The notes under the pieces are model-generated. The model was not told the DNA's origin. It worked only from the letters and a program-made list of their open reading frames with translations, and did not search any database. Positions 37,782 to 46,532 of a stretch of DNA of 64,000 bases are shown here, in pieces; position 1 is the first letter of the stretch, and the number at the start of each line of letters is the position of its first letter. Made by a program: the position numbers and the translations under genes. The DNA is from JAFDZV01 sp964455525 (lineage in GTDB: Bacteria; Bacteroidota; Ignavibacteria; OLB7), in contig CAYVWR010000004.1 of NCBI GenBank assembly GCA_964455525.1, positions 186,001 through 250,000 on the forward strand. Reading direction: 5' to 3'.

Positions 37782-38716
37782 TGCGCAGCACCACCTTTCT
37801 GAACGATGTCGATGAACAGCTCTTCAAGCGTCTGCCGGACCGGTGTGATGGCGGTTATAAGCACTTCCTGCGAGCGAAGCATATCGATAACAGCGTTGAG
37901 GTCCTCGATGCTCTTGGCTTCGATCGTGGCGCTGTGGTCGGTACGTCTCTCTGGCTGATACGGAGCAAGCAGGCGTGCCAGAGCATCCCCTTGGTTCCCG
38001 GCCACATCGATCCGGTAGAGCCTGCTATCCTGGGTAAGTTCCCGTACTGTCCCGATCCTGACCAGTTCCCCCTTGTTCAGGATCGCTACGCGGTCGGATA
38101 TCATCTCGACCTCGGAGAGCAGGTGGCTATTGAGAAAGATGGTTGTCCCCTGCGAGCGGAGATGCAGGATCAGGTCGCGAATCTCCTTGCGTCCCACCGG
38201 ATCGACGCCATCGGTCGGTTCATCAAGGAAGATCACCGTTGGATCGTTCAGCATCGCCTGGGCTATGCCGATACGTTGCATCATCCCTTTTGAATACTTC
38301 TTGACCTTCATGTTGCGCCATTGCGACATGTTGACCAGTTCCAGGATCTCTTCGATACGACGTTGAAGGCTGGCGCCGCTCAGGCCGCTCAAGGTTCCGA
38401 AGTAGTTCAGAACCCCTTCGCCTGTCAGGTACAGGGGATAGCGATGATTTTCCGGGAGGTAGCCGATGGCCTCCTTGCTGGCAGTGCTTCCGATTGGCCG
38501 TCCGGCAACGCTGGCGGTTCCAGAACTGGGGTAGGTGATGCCGAGAAGCAGTTTCACCAGTGTGGTCTTTCCCGCGCCATTCGGTCCAAGCAGGCCGAAC
38601 ACCTCGCCGGGGGCGATATCGAGCCAGAGTGGTTTCAGGGCGTGGATCTCTGCCTCGCGGCGTTTTCCCGCATAGATCTTTTCAAGCCCCTTGATCGCGA
38701 TCGATGCTGTGTTCAT
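37778..38716 (-). CDS. ABC transporter ATP-binding protein
   Basis: 312 aa from the ATG at 38716; the frame is open to 38755. Walker A GPNGAGKTT is at about 44-52, signature YSKGMMQRIGIAQA, Walker B VIFLDEPTDGVDP, and the H-loop histidine is in NSHLLSEVE. The C-terminal ~80 residues are the DUF4162-like tail found in NosF/CcmA-type ATPases. It is coupled to the permease by a 4-nt stop/start overlap. Confidence 0.92.
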   Translation of the reverse strand: MNTASIAIKGLEKIYAGKRREAEIHALKPLWLDIAPGEVFGLLGPNGAGKTTLVKLLLGITYPSSGTASVAGRPIGSTASKEAIGYLPENHRYPLYLTGEGVLNYFGTLSGLSGASLQRRIEEILELVNMSQWRNMKVKKYSKGMMQRIGIAQAMLNDPTVIFLDEPTDGVDPVGRKEIRDLILHLRSQGTTIFLNSHLLSEVEMISDRVAILNKGELVRIGTVRELTQDSRLYRIDVAGNQGDALARLLAPYQPERRTDHSATIEAKSIEDLNAVIDMLRSQEVLITAITPVRQTLEELFIDIVQKGGAAQ

Positions 38717-38763
38717 GCGATATGCGTGGGTTACAATCCTCTGTGAGCATGGCACGGGTTCCT

Positions 38764-38806
38764 CTGCGGCGATACCCTCGGGACACGTTTCGGTGCAGAG
38801 GGGAAG
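38764..38806. repeat. Dispersed intergenic repeat, copy B
   Basis: CTGCGGCGATACCCTC, then GGGAC, then GCAGAGGGGAAG, matching copy A at 32264-32298. Copy B can form CCTCTGC/GCAGAGG. It is located between the pseudouridine synthase stop and the ABC ATPase start. Confidence 0.5.
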
Positions 38807-38818
38807 TGCGGGGGAACC

Positions 38819-39541
38819 TCAGGTGATTCCGCGGTTACGGCCGCCGGATGCTTGGCTACGGTCGCGTTCTTTCAGTTGTTGCAGTGCCAGGGATACTTCG
38901 CCTGCATTTAGATCGCGCCACATGCCGGGAGCCAGAAGGAGCTGTAGGAGATCAAGGCCTCCGATCGCAACTCTGACAAGGCGAAGCGTGGGATGCCCGA
39001 CCGATGCGGTCATACGGCGGACCTGCCGGTTGCGCCCCTCTGTCAGGGTAAGCTTGAGCCATGCGGTGGGCACCGATGCACGGAAACGTATCGGGACAGG
39101 GCGTGGGGGGATCGGAGGGGCATCCAAGAGCAGCTTCGTTTGTGCCGGAAGGGTACGGCGTCCCTCGATCACCACACCGGTTTCCAGGCGGCGAAGCGCA
39201 TCAGGTCCCGGAATGCCCTCCACCTGTGCCAGATAGCTGCGCGGATGCCGGTGGTTCGGGTTGAGAAGCACGTTGTTCAGCCGGGGATCGTTGCTCAGCA
39301 ACAAAAGCCCCTCGCTGTCGTAGTCAAGCCTGCCGATCGGATAGACATCGCCCGGAAAGCCAAAGAGCGCAAGCGTCCCTTTGCTGCTCTGCTCCGGTTG
39401 CGTGAACTGCGACAGTATCTCATACGGTTTATTGAACGCGATATAGCGGCGTTTCGGGTCCGGGCGAAACGGTATCCGAGAGGGTGTGCCGTGGGATGAT
39501 CCACGGCCCCGGTTGCGCGAGGAGGAGGAAGGTTGATACAC
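38819..39541 (-). CDS. rRNA pseudouridine synthase of the RluB/RluE/RluF group
   Basis: The catalytic motif GRLDYDSEGLLLLSND carries the essential Asp. YIAFNKPYEILSQF, NPNHRHPRSYLAQVEG and LTEGRNRQVRRM complete the RsuA/RluE-type domain. There is no S4 domain, so RluE-like is the closest type. The start is uncertain: a GTG at 39541 gives 240 aa, and the frame stays open to a GTG at 39643. Neither has a Shine-Dalgarno. The first ~35 residues (Ser/Arg-rich) look like a basic RNA-binding tail. It is divergent from the M16 pair, and a start at 39643 would leave only 75 nt between them. Confidence 0.85.
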   Translation of the reverse strand: MYQPSSSSRNRGRGSSHGTPSRIPFRPDPKRRYIAFNKPYEILSQFTQPEQSSKGTLALFGFPGDVYPIGRLDYDSEGLLLLSNDPRLNNVLLNPNHRHPRSYLAQVEGIPGPDALRRLETGVVIEGRRTLPAQTKLLLDAPPIPPRPVPIRFRASVPTAWLKLTLTEGRNRQVRRMTASVGHPTLRLVRVAIGGLDLLQLLLAPGMWRDLNAGEVSLALQQLKERDRSQASGGRNRGIT

Positions 39542-39718
39542 GGTGGCCAAAGCTACCGCTCTGCGGGCGGGTGGGCAAGCCGCCCTTCCGGCGAAGAACT
39601 CTCTGCGACCGAACGTAGATCGCCGATATACAGCTTCGTTCACCGCAGTTTTGTAAGTTTACTCCCTTACATCGTTGATGTATTCAAATCATTCATTTTC
39701 GAGACGAGCAGTAGCACT

Positions 39719-41074
39719 ATGTTGTATCCTATCCGGAAGTGCCCGGCGCTGGTGGCTGGGCTTTCCCTGGCGACGGCGTTCGCGGTAAATGCTCAGACGA
39801 CGGGCGAGCTGCCGAAGGTAGAATTCGAGAAGTTTCAGCTTCCGAACGGTCTCCGCGTAGTTCTCTCGGTCGACAAAAGTGCACCTGTTGTAGCCACCTT
39901 TGTCCATTACCACGTAGGTTCCAAGAACGAACGGTCCGATCGCACTGGCTTCGCCCATTTCTTCGAGCATCTGATGTTCGAGGGGACCAAGAATATTCCG
40001 CGCCACACGATCGACAAGATCGTGCAGGGAGCCGGGGGGAGATTGAACGCTTTCACGAGCTTCGACGAGACCGGCTATCAGATCATGCTGCCATCGAACC
40101 AGTTGAAGCTTGCGCTCTGGCTGGAGTCCGAGCGCATGCTCCATGCGCAGGTGGAGGAGATCGGTGTGGAGACCCAGCGTGGGGTGGTGAAAGAGGAGCG
40201 GAAACAGCGATACGACAATACGCCCTATGGCTCGGTGCTCGAAAAGCTTGCCATGCACACCGGCGAAGGTACCCCGTATGCGTGGACTCCGATTGGGTCC
40301 ACACAGTACATCGACCAGGCCACCATCGACGAGTTCCGTGATTTCTACAAGATGTATTATGTGCCCAACAACGCGGTGCTTGCCATCGTTGGCGATATCG
40401 ACATCGAGCGCACCAGGCAGCTTGTGAAGGATTATTTCGGCGATATTCCGCGGGGTCGGGATATCGACCGGCCACAGTTTGCATGGACGATGGGGGGGGG
40501 TGAGAAGGCCGTGGATGTACGCGAGGACAACACGCCGCTTCCGGCGCTTGTGTATACCTACCGCACGCCGAAGCGTGGTGAGAAGGATGCATATGCCATC
40601 GAGGTGCTTGCCAACATTCTTGCCACCGGCAACAGCTCGCGGCTGTATCAGAACATGATCGATAAGAAGCAGCTTGCCGTCGGTGTACAGGCGTTCCCGT
40701 TCGAGCTTGAAAATGGTGGCCTGCTTGGCCTGCTTGCCGTGTCGCATCCGATGGTGACCATGGAGCAGCTTGGAGCGGAGTTCAACGAGGAGATCCTGAG
40801 CCTACAGACCAATGGCGTTACCGAAGAGGAGCTGCAAAAGGCCCTGAACCAGATCGAGACGCAGTTTGCCCGGCGTTTTGATGATGCGCTCGACAAGGCC
40901 CAGGCGCTGGCAAGCTACGAGACCTATTTTGGCGATCCCGCGTTGATCAATACGGAGATCGACCGCTACATGAGCCTTACGCGCGCGGATATCCAGCGGG
41001 TGGCCAGTACATATCTGGTACCGGAGAACCGTGTGGTTCTGAAATACTACACAACCTCAAGAGGAGGTCGATAA
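39719..41074 (+). CDS. M16 zinc peptidase, catalytic subunit, exported
   Basis: 451 aa with a signal peptide (PALVAGLSLATAFAVNAQ). The inverted zinc motif HFFEH is intact (H80, E83, H84), and the third ligand Glu is expected in the VVKEERKQRYDN segment. The second M16 half (residues ~230-440) is complete. The ATG at 39719 is chosen for the signal peptide, as upstream codons are not protein-like. It is followed 3 nt later by a second M16 gene that lacks the zinc ligands, a bacterial two-subunit arrangement like mitochondrial processing peptidase. It probably cleaves peptides in the periplasm. Confidence 0.9.
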   Translation: MLYPIRKCPALVAGLSLATAFAVNAQTTGELPKVEFEKFQLPNGLRVVLSVDKSAPVVATFVHYHVGSKNERSDRTGFAHFFEHLMFEGTKNIPRHTIDKIVQGAGGRLNAFTSFDETGYQIMLPSNQLKLALWLESERMLHAQVEEIGVETQRGVVKEERKQRYDNTPYGSVLEKLAMHTGEGTPYAWTPIGSTQYIDQATIDEFRDFYKMYYVPNNAVLAIVGDIDIERTRQLVKDYFGDIPRGRDIDRPQFAWTMGGGEKAVDVREDNTPLPALVYTYRTPKRGEKDAYAIEVLANILATGNSSRLYQNMIDKKQLAVGVQAFPFELENGGLLGLLAVSHPMVTMEQLGAEFNEEILSLQTNGVTEEELQKALNQIETQFARRFDDALDKAQALASYETYFGDPALINTEIDRYMSLTRADIQRVASTYLVPENRVVLKYYTTSRGGR

Positions 41075-41077
41075 CCG

Positions 41078-42565
41078 ATGAAGCGTCGCATCCCCCAACA
41101 ATTAACATCCTTGAAGAATGTGCGCGCTGTGTTCGGTGCAGGCGTTCTTCCTTTTGTATCGTTGATCCTCATGTCGCATATGCTCACGGCCCAGATAGAT
41201 CGTACAAAACAGCCGGCACCTGAACCACCGCCAACGGCAACGTTCCCCGATTATGATTCGTTTACGCTCAGGAATGGGCTGAAAGTTTTTTTTGTCCGTG
41301 ATGAGCGTCCGCTCATTACGTTCCGCCTGCTGATCCGGGGTGGCAACGGGGAGGATGGGGATGTCAGCGGGCTTGCCGATGCCGTTGCCGAGCTTCTGAC
41401 CAAGGGGACCGCAGGCCGTACGGCGTTGCAATTCGCCCAGCAGCTCGATTTCCTTGGCGCCAATCTCAACGTCTCGGCCTCGGCCGACGCGATCAGCGTC
41501 ACTGCCGGCGGTCTCAAGCGGCATATGCCGAAGATCCTCGATCTCTTTGCCGATGCGGTGAAAAACCCGGCATATCAGGAGGAGGAGCTGCGGAAGTACC
41601 AGCAGGAGCAGATCACCGGATTGCAGTCGTCGAAGGCCCGCTCCGAGTTTCTGGCCGAATACGCCGTAAGCCGGGTGCTCTACGGCACAACCCCCTATGG
41701 CCAGATGCCATCGGAGAGTGGTCTGAAGAAGCTGACGCCCGCTATGCTGAAGAAGTACCATAGCACCTTCTTCGTTCCAAGCAATGCCACGCTGGCGTTT
41801 GTGGGCGATATCTCGAAGGACGAGCTGATCTCGATGCTTGAGGCCGCTTTTGGCGACTGGAAGACTGCCAATGCGCCTACAGCCAAGGCGCCGAATTTCC
41901 CAAATCAGAAGGGACGCCGCATCGTTCTGGTCGATCGCCCGACGGCGGTGCAAAGCTCCATCCGGGTGCTCGGCAAAGGGCCGTTGCTGAAAGATCCTGA
42001 GCGGCCGATGACCTTTATCCTGAACAGCATCCTTGGCGGCGGAACAGGGCTTGGCAATCGCCTCGCCATGAACCTTCGCGAGACCCATGCCTTCACCTAT
42101 ACGCCGTACAGCACCTTTGATGCAAACCTCTACAAGGGGCACTTCATCGCCGGGGCGGAGGTGCGCAACGAGGTCACCGATCTGGCGTTGCAGGAGATCT
42201 TCAACGAGATCGACCGCTTGCAGACCACAGTGGTGCCGGCCGATGAGCTGGAACGAAATATCCAGTCGGCGGTTGGCAACTTTCTGATGTCCATTGCCGA
42301 TCCGACCACAACGGCAATACGTGTGCAGTCGATCGATTTCTATGGCCTGCCGAAGAACTACTACGATAGGCTCGTCTCGGCCTATAGTGCCACTACCGCC
42401 GATGAGGTTATGCGGCTTGCCAGGAAGTATATCGCAAGCGGTGATCTGATGGTTGTTGTGGTCGGCAAGGCGAGCGAGGTGAAGCCGAAGCTGGAGAAGT
42501 TCGGGACGGTAGAGGTCTGGGATGCCGACCTGAACCCTGTCAAGGGAGGGGGCGCGAAGAAGTGA
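41078..42565 (+). CDS. M16-family non-catalytic partner subunit
   Basis: 495 aa with an N-terminal signal/anchor (GVLPFVSLILMSHMLTAQ). The M16 fold is recognisable (FTLRNGLKVFFVRDERPLITF, GLADAVAELLTKGTAGRT, FFVPSNATLAFVGDI, NSILGGGTGLGNRL). The zinc-binding HxxEH is replaced by DAVAE at about residues 101-105, so it should not be a peptidase itself. The 3-nt gap after the catalytic subunit gene implies co-translation and heterodimer formation. The Pro-rich segment after the signal may be a linker. Confidence 0.88.
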   Translation: MKRRIPQQLTSLKNVRAVFGAGVLPFVSLILMSHMLTAQIDRTKQPAPEPPPTATFPDYDSFTLRNGLKVFFVRDERPLITFRLLIRGGNGEDGDVSGLADAVAELLTKGTAGRTALQFAQQLDFLGANLNVSASADAISVTAGGLKRHMPKILDLFADAVKNPAYQEEELRKYQQEQITGLQSSKARSEFLAEYAVSRVLYGTTPYGQMPSESGLKKLTPAMLKKYHSTFFVPSNATLAFVGDISKDELISMLEAAFGDWKTANAPTAKAPNFPNQKGRRIVLVDRPTAVQSSIRVLGKGPLLKDPERPMTFILNSILGGGTGLGNRLAMNLRETHAFTYTPYSTFDANLYKGHFIAGAEVRNEVTDLALQEIFNEIDRLQTTVVPADELERNIQSAVGNFLMSIADPTTTAIRVQSIDFYGLPKNYYDRLVSAYSATTADEVMRLARKYIASGDLMVVVVGKASEVKPKLEKFGTVEVWDADLNPVKGGGAKK

Positions 42566-42588
42566 CCGAGCGTCGAAGATGATTGTAG

Positions 42589-42631
42589 AACGGCCCCGCT
42601 GGCATTGATAGCCAGTGGGGCCGTTTCTCTT
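42589..42631 (+). terminator. Terminator of the M16 pair
   Basis: AACGGCCCCGCTGGC (42589-42603) pairs with GCCAGTGGGGCCGTT (42611-42625), one G-T pair, followed by TTTCTCTTCT. Confidence 0.8.
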
Positions 42632-42697
42632 CTGCGATTGCCTTTGTATCGGAGCAGGTGTTGCGGCCGGTCAGCGCACCGCGTCTCTGCGCTACGA

Positions 42698-43780
42698 TTA
42701 CGATGCTGCTGCCGGATCGGGCCGCCTGCGGCGATTGTCTATCACCTCTACGGCGGTCTGCGTCGCCTCTACAACGCTCTGTTCGTCTGCCATGCCAAGC
42801 CCCGCTATAGCGTAGGCGGTGCCATGATCGGGGGATGTGCGGACGATGGGAAGCCCCGCAGTATAATTGACCCCTGCGCCACGTGCCAGAAGCTTCAGCG
42901 GTATCAATCCCTGATCGTGATACATGGCAAGCACGGCGTCGTACTCTCCGGGGGAGAACCGTGCAAAGAACCCATCGGCGGGGAGCGGCCCATCAAGGCC
43001 CATTCCGGCAGCCCGCAAGCGCTGTACCGTTGGGGCTATTATCTCGGTCTCCTCGCGGCCGATGATGCCCTCCTCGCCAGCATGGGGGTTCAGGCCAAGC
43101 ACGGCGATCCGAGGCTCCGCCACCCCGAAATCCTCTTCCAGCGCATCATTCAGCGCCCGCGCCCGTGTCTCCACAAGCTGCCATGTCAGGCTCTCGGCCA
43201 CTGCACGCAAGGGGATATGGATGGTGACGATCGCCACACGCAAGCCCCGGGTGATAAGCATCATCAACGGTTCCCCCCCCACGATCGAGGCCAGCATTTC
43301 GGTATGGCCGGGAAAATCGTGACCACCGGCATTGAGCGCCCGTTTCGATATCGGCATCGTGACGATCGCATCGGCATCGCCGTCGAGCGCCATGCGGGCG
43401 GCACGGGCGATGCAGTCCCCCGCAAGTTTCCCGGCACGCGCATCGGTCTGCCCGAGCATCAGGCGGGCCTCGGATTCTATCTCGACGATCGGGAAGATTG
43501 TGCCCTGAACATCGAGGCCGCCTTCATGAACGGTTGCTATCTCCATACGGGTTTCCTGGAGATAGCTGCGGAGAAGCCGTGCGTTGCCAACGATCACCGG
43601 GCGGCAGATCTCCTGGATCTCCTTGTGGGCAAGCCCCTTGGCAAGCACTTCTATGCCGATCCCATTGATGTCGCCGATCGTAAATGCGATGCGGGGAAGC
43701 TCCTGGCCCTCCGGCACAAGCGAGAGCAGCGCCTGGTCCGCCGGGGCGGGGGAGAGAGGGTTCTCTATGTTCACGGTCAT
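42698..43780 (-). CDS. pdxA: 4-hydroxythreonine-4-phosphate dehydrogenase
   Basis: Oxidises 4-phosphohydroxy-L-threonine in the DXP-dependent route to pyridoxal phosphate. Landmarks: FTIGDINGIGIEV, GGHDFPGHTEML, the metal ligands in GLNPHAGE and MYHDQGLIPLKLL, and the C-terminal VRTSPDHGTAYAIAGLG. 360 aa, slightly long at the N-terminus. The ATG at 43780 follows an intrinsic terminator by 10 nt. PLP made here would serve IscS and other enzymes. Confidence 0.94.
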   Translation of the reverse strand: MTVNIENPLSPAPADQALLSLVPEGQELPRIAFTIGDINGIGIEVLAKGLAHKEIQEICRPVIVGNARLLRSYLQETRMEIATVHEGGLDVQGTIFPIVEIESEARLMLGQTDARAGKLAGDCIARAARMALDGDADAIVTMPISKRALNAGGHDFPGHTEMLASIVGGEPLMMLITRGLRVAIVTIHIPLRAVAESLTWQLVETRARALNDALEEDFGVAEPRIAVLGLNPHAGEEGIIGREETEIIAPTVQRLRAAGMGLDGPLPADGFFARFSPGEYDAVLAMYHDQGLIPLKLLARGAGVNYTAGLPIVRTSPDHGTAYAIAGLGMADEQSVVEATQTAVEVIDNRRRRPDPAAAS

Positions 43781-43790
43781 CGTATGAGGA

Positions 43791-43820
43791 AAAAAAGGGG
43801 GCGTCTCAGAACGATGCCCC
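43791..43820 (-). terminator. Hairpin with U-tract just upstream of the pdxA start
   Basis: On the minus strand GGGGC (43816-43820) pairs with GCCCC (43797-43802 region), with inner CGT/ACG, followed by T6 (A6 at 43791-43796 on +). It ends fbp transcripts. It lies only 10 nt before the pdxA ATG, so it may also gate pdxA expression. Confidence 0.55.
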
Positions 43821-43832
43821 TGTTGAGGAGCG

Positions 43833-44885
43833 TTAAGAAGCGCTTGTTATTGCCGTTGGCGCATTGAACTCACTATCCTCCGACATAAATTTCCGTGCCA
43901 TCTCCACATCATCGACGCTCCCGCAGATGATGGGGCAGCGCTGATGCAGTTCCGTTGGAACCACTTCAAGCGTCCGTCCATGCCCGGTGATGGCTGCGCC
44001 GCCAGCCTGCTCGATAATCATGCTGAGCGGGTTCACCTCGTACATCAGGCGGAGTTTGCCGTTTGGCGACTTTGCATCGGCAGGATAGAGAAAGATTCCG
44101 CCGCTCAGAAGCGTACGATGGATGTCCGCAACGGCGGTGCCAATGTAGCGCAGGTTGTACGGACGATCCGAGTCCGCATCCTGCTCTTTCAGGTGATCGA
44201 TATAGCGGCGGGTTCCGGGGTACCAGTTGACGGAGTTCCCCTCGTTGATCGAGTAGATCGTGCCACGTTTCGGGATGGTGACCTGCGATGCCGAGAGGAG
44301 GAATTCTCCCAGTGTGGCATCGTAGGTGAAGATATCAACGCCGTCGCCCGTTGTATACACCAGCACCGTGCTTGAGCCATAGAGCGCATACCCGGCTGCC
44401 ACCTGCTTATAGCCGGGTTGGAGCATATCATCCATGCATGCATTCGTTCCATTGTCGTCGGAGGTGCGAAGGAGAATCGAGAAGATTGTGCCGATCGGCG
44501 CGTTCACCTCGATGTTCGATGAGCCGTCGAGCGGATCGAACAGAAGCACATAGGAGCCTTTTTCAGCGTTCTCCGGGATCTGTATCAGGCCCTGTGATTC
44601 CTCCGATGCCATGCCGCAGAGATTGCCCCCATACCGCATTGCACGGATGATCGTCTCGTTCGAGAACTCGTCGAGCTTCTTCACCGCCTCTCCATGCACG
44701 TTCTCGCCGCCTGTCAGGCCGAAGATATCGGCCAGGCCTGCGCGGCGTACCTCACGCGTGATAACGCGGATCGCCAGTGTCAAATCGCGTAGAAGACGGC
44801 TGAATTCTCCGGTTGCTCCCGGGTGAAGGTGTTGCTGGTCGGCAATATGACGCTCGATCGTGATGAGTTTCGGATACGTCGGCAT
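43833..44885 (-). CDS. fbp: Fructose-1,6-bisphosphatase class I
   Basis: Gluconeogenic hydrolysis of fructose-1,6-bisphosphate. The metal-binding signature is FDPLDGSSNIEVNAPIGTI. ENVHGEAVKKLDEFSNE, ASEE, TPKRGTIYSINEGN-type and LRLMYEVNPLSMIIEQAGG regions are all in place. From the ATG at 44885 it is 350 aa; the frame extends 13 codons to a TTG. No Shine-Dalgarno was seen. It is 52 nt upstream of pdxA on the same strand but separated by the hairpin described above. Functionally it pairs with pckA. Confidence 0.94.
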   Translation of the reverse strand: MPTYPKLITIERHIADQQHLHPGATGEFSRLLRDLTLAIRVITREVRRAGLADIFGLTGGENVHGEAVKKLDEFSNETIIRAMRYGGNLCGMASEESQGLIQIPENAEKGSYVLLFDPLDGSSNIEVNAPIGTIFSILLRTSDDNGTNACMDDMLQPGYKQVAAGYALYGSSTVLVYTTGDGVDIFTYDATLGEFLLSASQVTIPKRGTIYSINEGNSVNWYPGTRRYIDHLKEQDADSDRPYNLRYIGTAVADIHRTLLSGGIFLYPADAKSPNGKLRLMYEVNPLSMIIEQAGGAAITGHGRTLEVVPTELHQRCPIICGSVDDVEMARKFMSEDSEFNAPTAITSAS

Positions 44886-45280
44886 GGAGGAAAGAACGGT
44901 TTTGTGTTGAGTGAGGCGGGGCAACAGCCACGGCGCCCTTGCGCCGGTTTGGCTGGCATCGTCGAAAATGCCACGATAATGCCTCGAAAGTAGCTATTTC
45001 CAGGGGCAATTGTTGCACCATTTGTGCTGCAAGCTGTGACGTCGCTGCCGGGGATGAGGAGAGCATCCCGTAAAGGAGAGCATCGGGCGGGGATGGTGGT
45101 GCGCCATGGTAGCAGTGCGGCGGAAGGTTGGGCTTTGTGGTTTCGGGAGGATGTGGCGGCCGATTATGAGCAGGGGCATGGTGCGGGCATCTGCCGGAGG
45201 GGCAGATGGAAGGGCACAGGCCGGTACGGCGGATATGGCACGTATCCGTTTGCGGAGCGTGGCAGCGTGCCGGAGGGCGA
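44886..45280. other. 395-nt spacer between uspA and fbp
   Basis: No credible gene (open frames here are Gly/Arg-rich artefacts of high GC). It should contain the fbp promoter and the end of the uspA transcript. No clear terminator was found. Confidence 0.35.
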
Positions 45281-45742
45281 TTATTTGCCGTCGTCCGGTG
45301 GGCGCACCGTAAGCACTGGGCAGGGACTTTCGCGTACAACACGCTCGGCCGTAGAGCCGAAGATCAGATGCTCAAGGCCGGTGCGCCCATGCGTTGCAAT
45401 CACGATCAGATCGATGCTGTTCTCGCGTGCATAATCGATGATGGCGCTGCTTGCGCGCCCGTGGGCGATGGCGGTGACCAGTTGTGCTCCCTGTAGCTCA
45501 TCGCGTTTCAGCAGCTCTGCCATTGCCCGGTGGGCCGCCTCGGTAAGCTCGCTGTCGAGATTGATCATTCCCATCGGCGTAAGCCCTGCCTCGGTGGGGA
45601 ACACGGCTGGCTCGATCACGTTCAGCAGATGAAGCTCGGCGCCCCAGCGGTTTGCAAATGTGCGTGCATAGCTGAGGGAGTAACACGCGTGATCCGAGAA
45701 ATCGGTTGGCGCGAGAATCCTTCGGATGTCGAGGTCTTCCAT
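45281..45742 (-). CDS. Universal stress protein (UspA family)
   Basis: 153 aa. Begins with ILAPTDFSDHACYSLSYAR, which carries the family Asp near residue 13. The C-terminal ATP-binding motif reads VIATHGRTGLEHLIFGSTAERVV, the G-2x-G-9x-G(S/T) pattern, so it is an ATP-binding UspFG-type member. A small soluble single-domain protein, usually induced on growth arrest. No Shine-Dalgarno; stands alone. Confidence 0.9.
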   Translation of the reverse strand: MEDLDIRRILAPTDFSDHACYSLSYARTFANRWGAELHLLNVIEPAVFPTEAGLTPMGMINLDSELTEAAHRAMAELLKRDELQGAQLVTAIAHGRASSAIIDYARENSIDLIVIATHGRTGLEHLIFGSTAERVVRESPCPVLTVRPPDDGK

Positions 45743-45866
45743 AATCGGCGTGGGTTATTCTTGCGATAGGGCTGGAAGCGCAATTGGCGTTGTGCGCTGG
45801 GGCACAACATAGGGATAGCGCTCGTGCAAGTCAATCAAAAGACCCCCCGAGTGACGTTATCATCCA

Positions 45867-45904
45867 TAAAAAAGCGCGCCACAAGCTACCAAGCCGGGGC
45901 GCGC
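45867..45904 (-). terminator. Terminator of the DUF5684-type gene
   Basis: GCGCGCC (45874-45880) pairs with GGCGCGC (45898-45904); on the minus strand T6 follows (A-run 45867-45873 on +). Confidence 0.75.
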
Positions 45905-45929
45905 CAGAAATTACTTTTGTAAGATTGTC

Positions 45930-46304
45930 TCAGATGGCTGCGCCATCGTCGCTGAAGGCGAGATAGGGGATGCCGACGATGGGAATAAGCGCCGCAATGA
46001 TACCCCACCACCCTTCCTTGCCACGGGCCTTTGCCACTTCCATCAGGACCACGATGGCGATGACGATGTTAACGAGCGGTATAAGCATCAGGATGAACCA
46101 CCACATTGGTTTCTGTGCTATTTGCAGCAGCAGGAGCATGTTCAGAATGGGAATCCATGCCCACCAGGAGTTCTCTGTGCGTCCGGTCTTCTCCGCGATC
46201 AGCTTCAAGCAATAGGCGAAGAAGAGATAAAATAAAATATAGATGATCGTTCCAACGATGCCGATACCAGCCATCAATCCTGCATTACCGTCATACGTTT
46301 CCAT
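45930..46304 (-). CDS. DUF5684-type small membrane protein, 124 aa
   Basis: From the ATG at 46304, preceded by AAAGGAGA 9 nt upstream. Three to four transmembrane segments: GIGIVGTIIYILFYLFFAYCL, WAWIPILNMLLLLQIA, WWFILMLIPLVNIVIAIVVLM and WGIIAALIPIVGIPYLAF. The NSWWAWIPILN and GKEGWWGIIAALIPIVG pattern matches the DUF5684/signal-peptidase-associated small membrane family. Function unknown. The open frame to 46445 is not used. Confidence 0.8.
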   Translation of the reverse strand: METYDGNAGLMAGIGIVGTIIYILFYLFFAYCLKLIAEKTGRTENSWWAWIPILNMLLLLQIAQKPMWWFILMLIPLVNIVIAIVVLMEVAKARGKEGWWGIIAALIPIVGIPYLAFSDDGAAI

Positions 46305-46532
46305 GCAGAGCGTCTCCTTTGTAGATGTATTGATGCGGCCGCCGTGGAGGAGCGGACGTTGTTGTATGCCTGTATAGGCAGCCAAGGGGTGTGTTTGGGG
46401 CAAACAGGGGGGATGACGTTCAGTCGCTCGCAAACATAGATCCAATGTTTCAAATTGTCAAGCTATGGCCAGGATCTGCCAAAGAAATATTGTCCTCTTG
46501 AAGCGTGGCTCAATCCGATCTATTTTCACGGC

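Noticed and set aside
41078..42565. Calling the second M16 protein an active peptidase
   Set aside because: The HxxEH zinc motif is replaced by DAVAE; only the fold is retained.
45024..45434. 136-aa plus-strand open frame overlapping uspA
   Set aside because: Gly/Arg/Trp-rich translation, overlaps the well-supported uspA on the other strand; no start signal.
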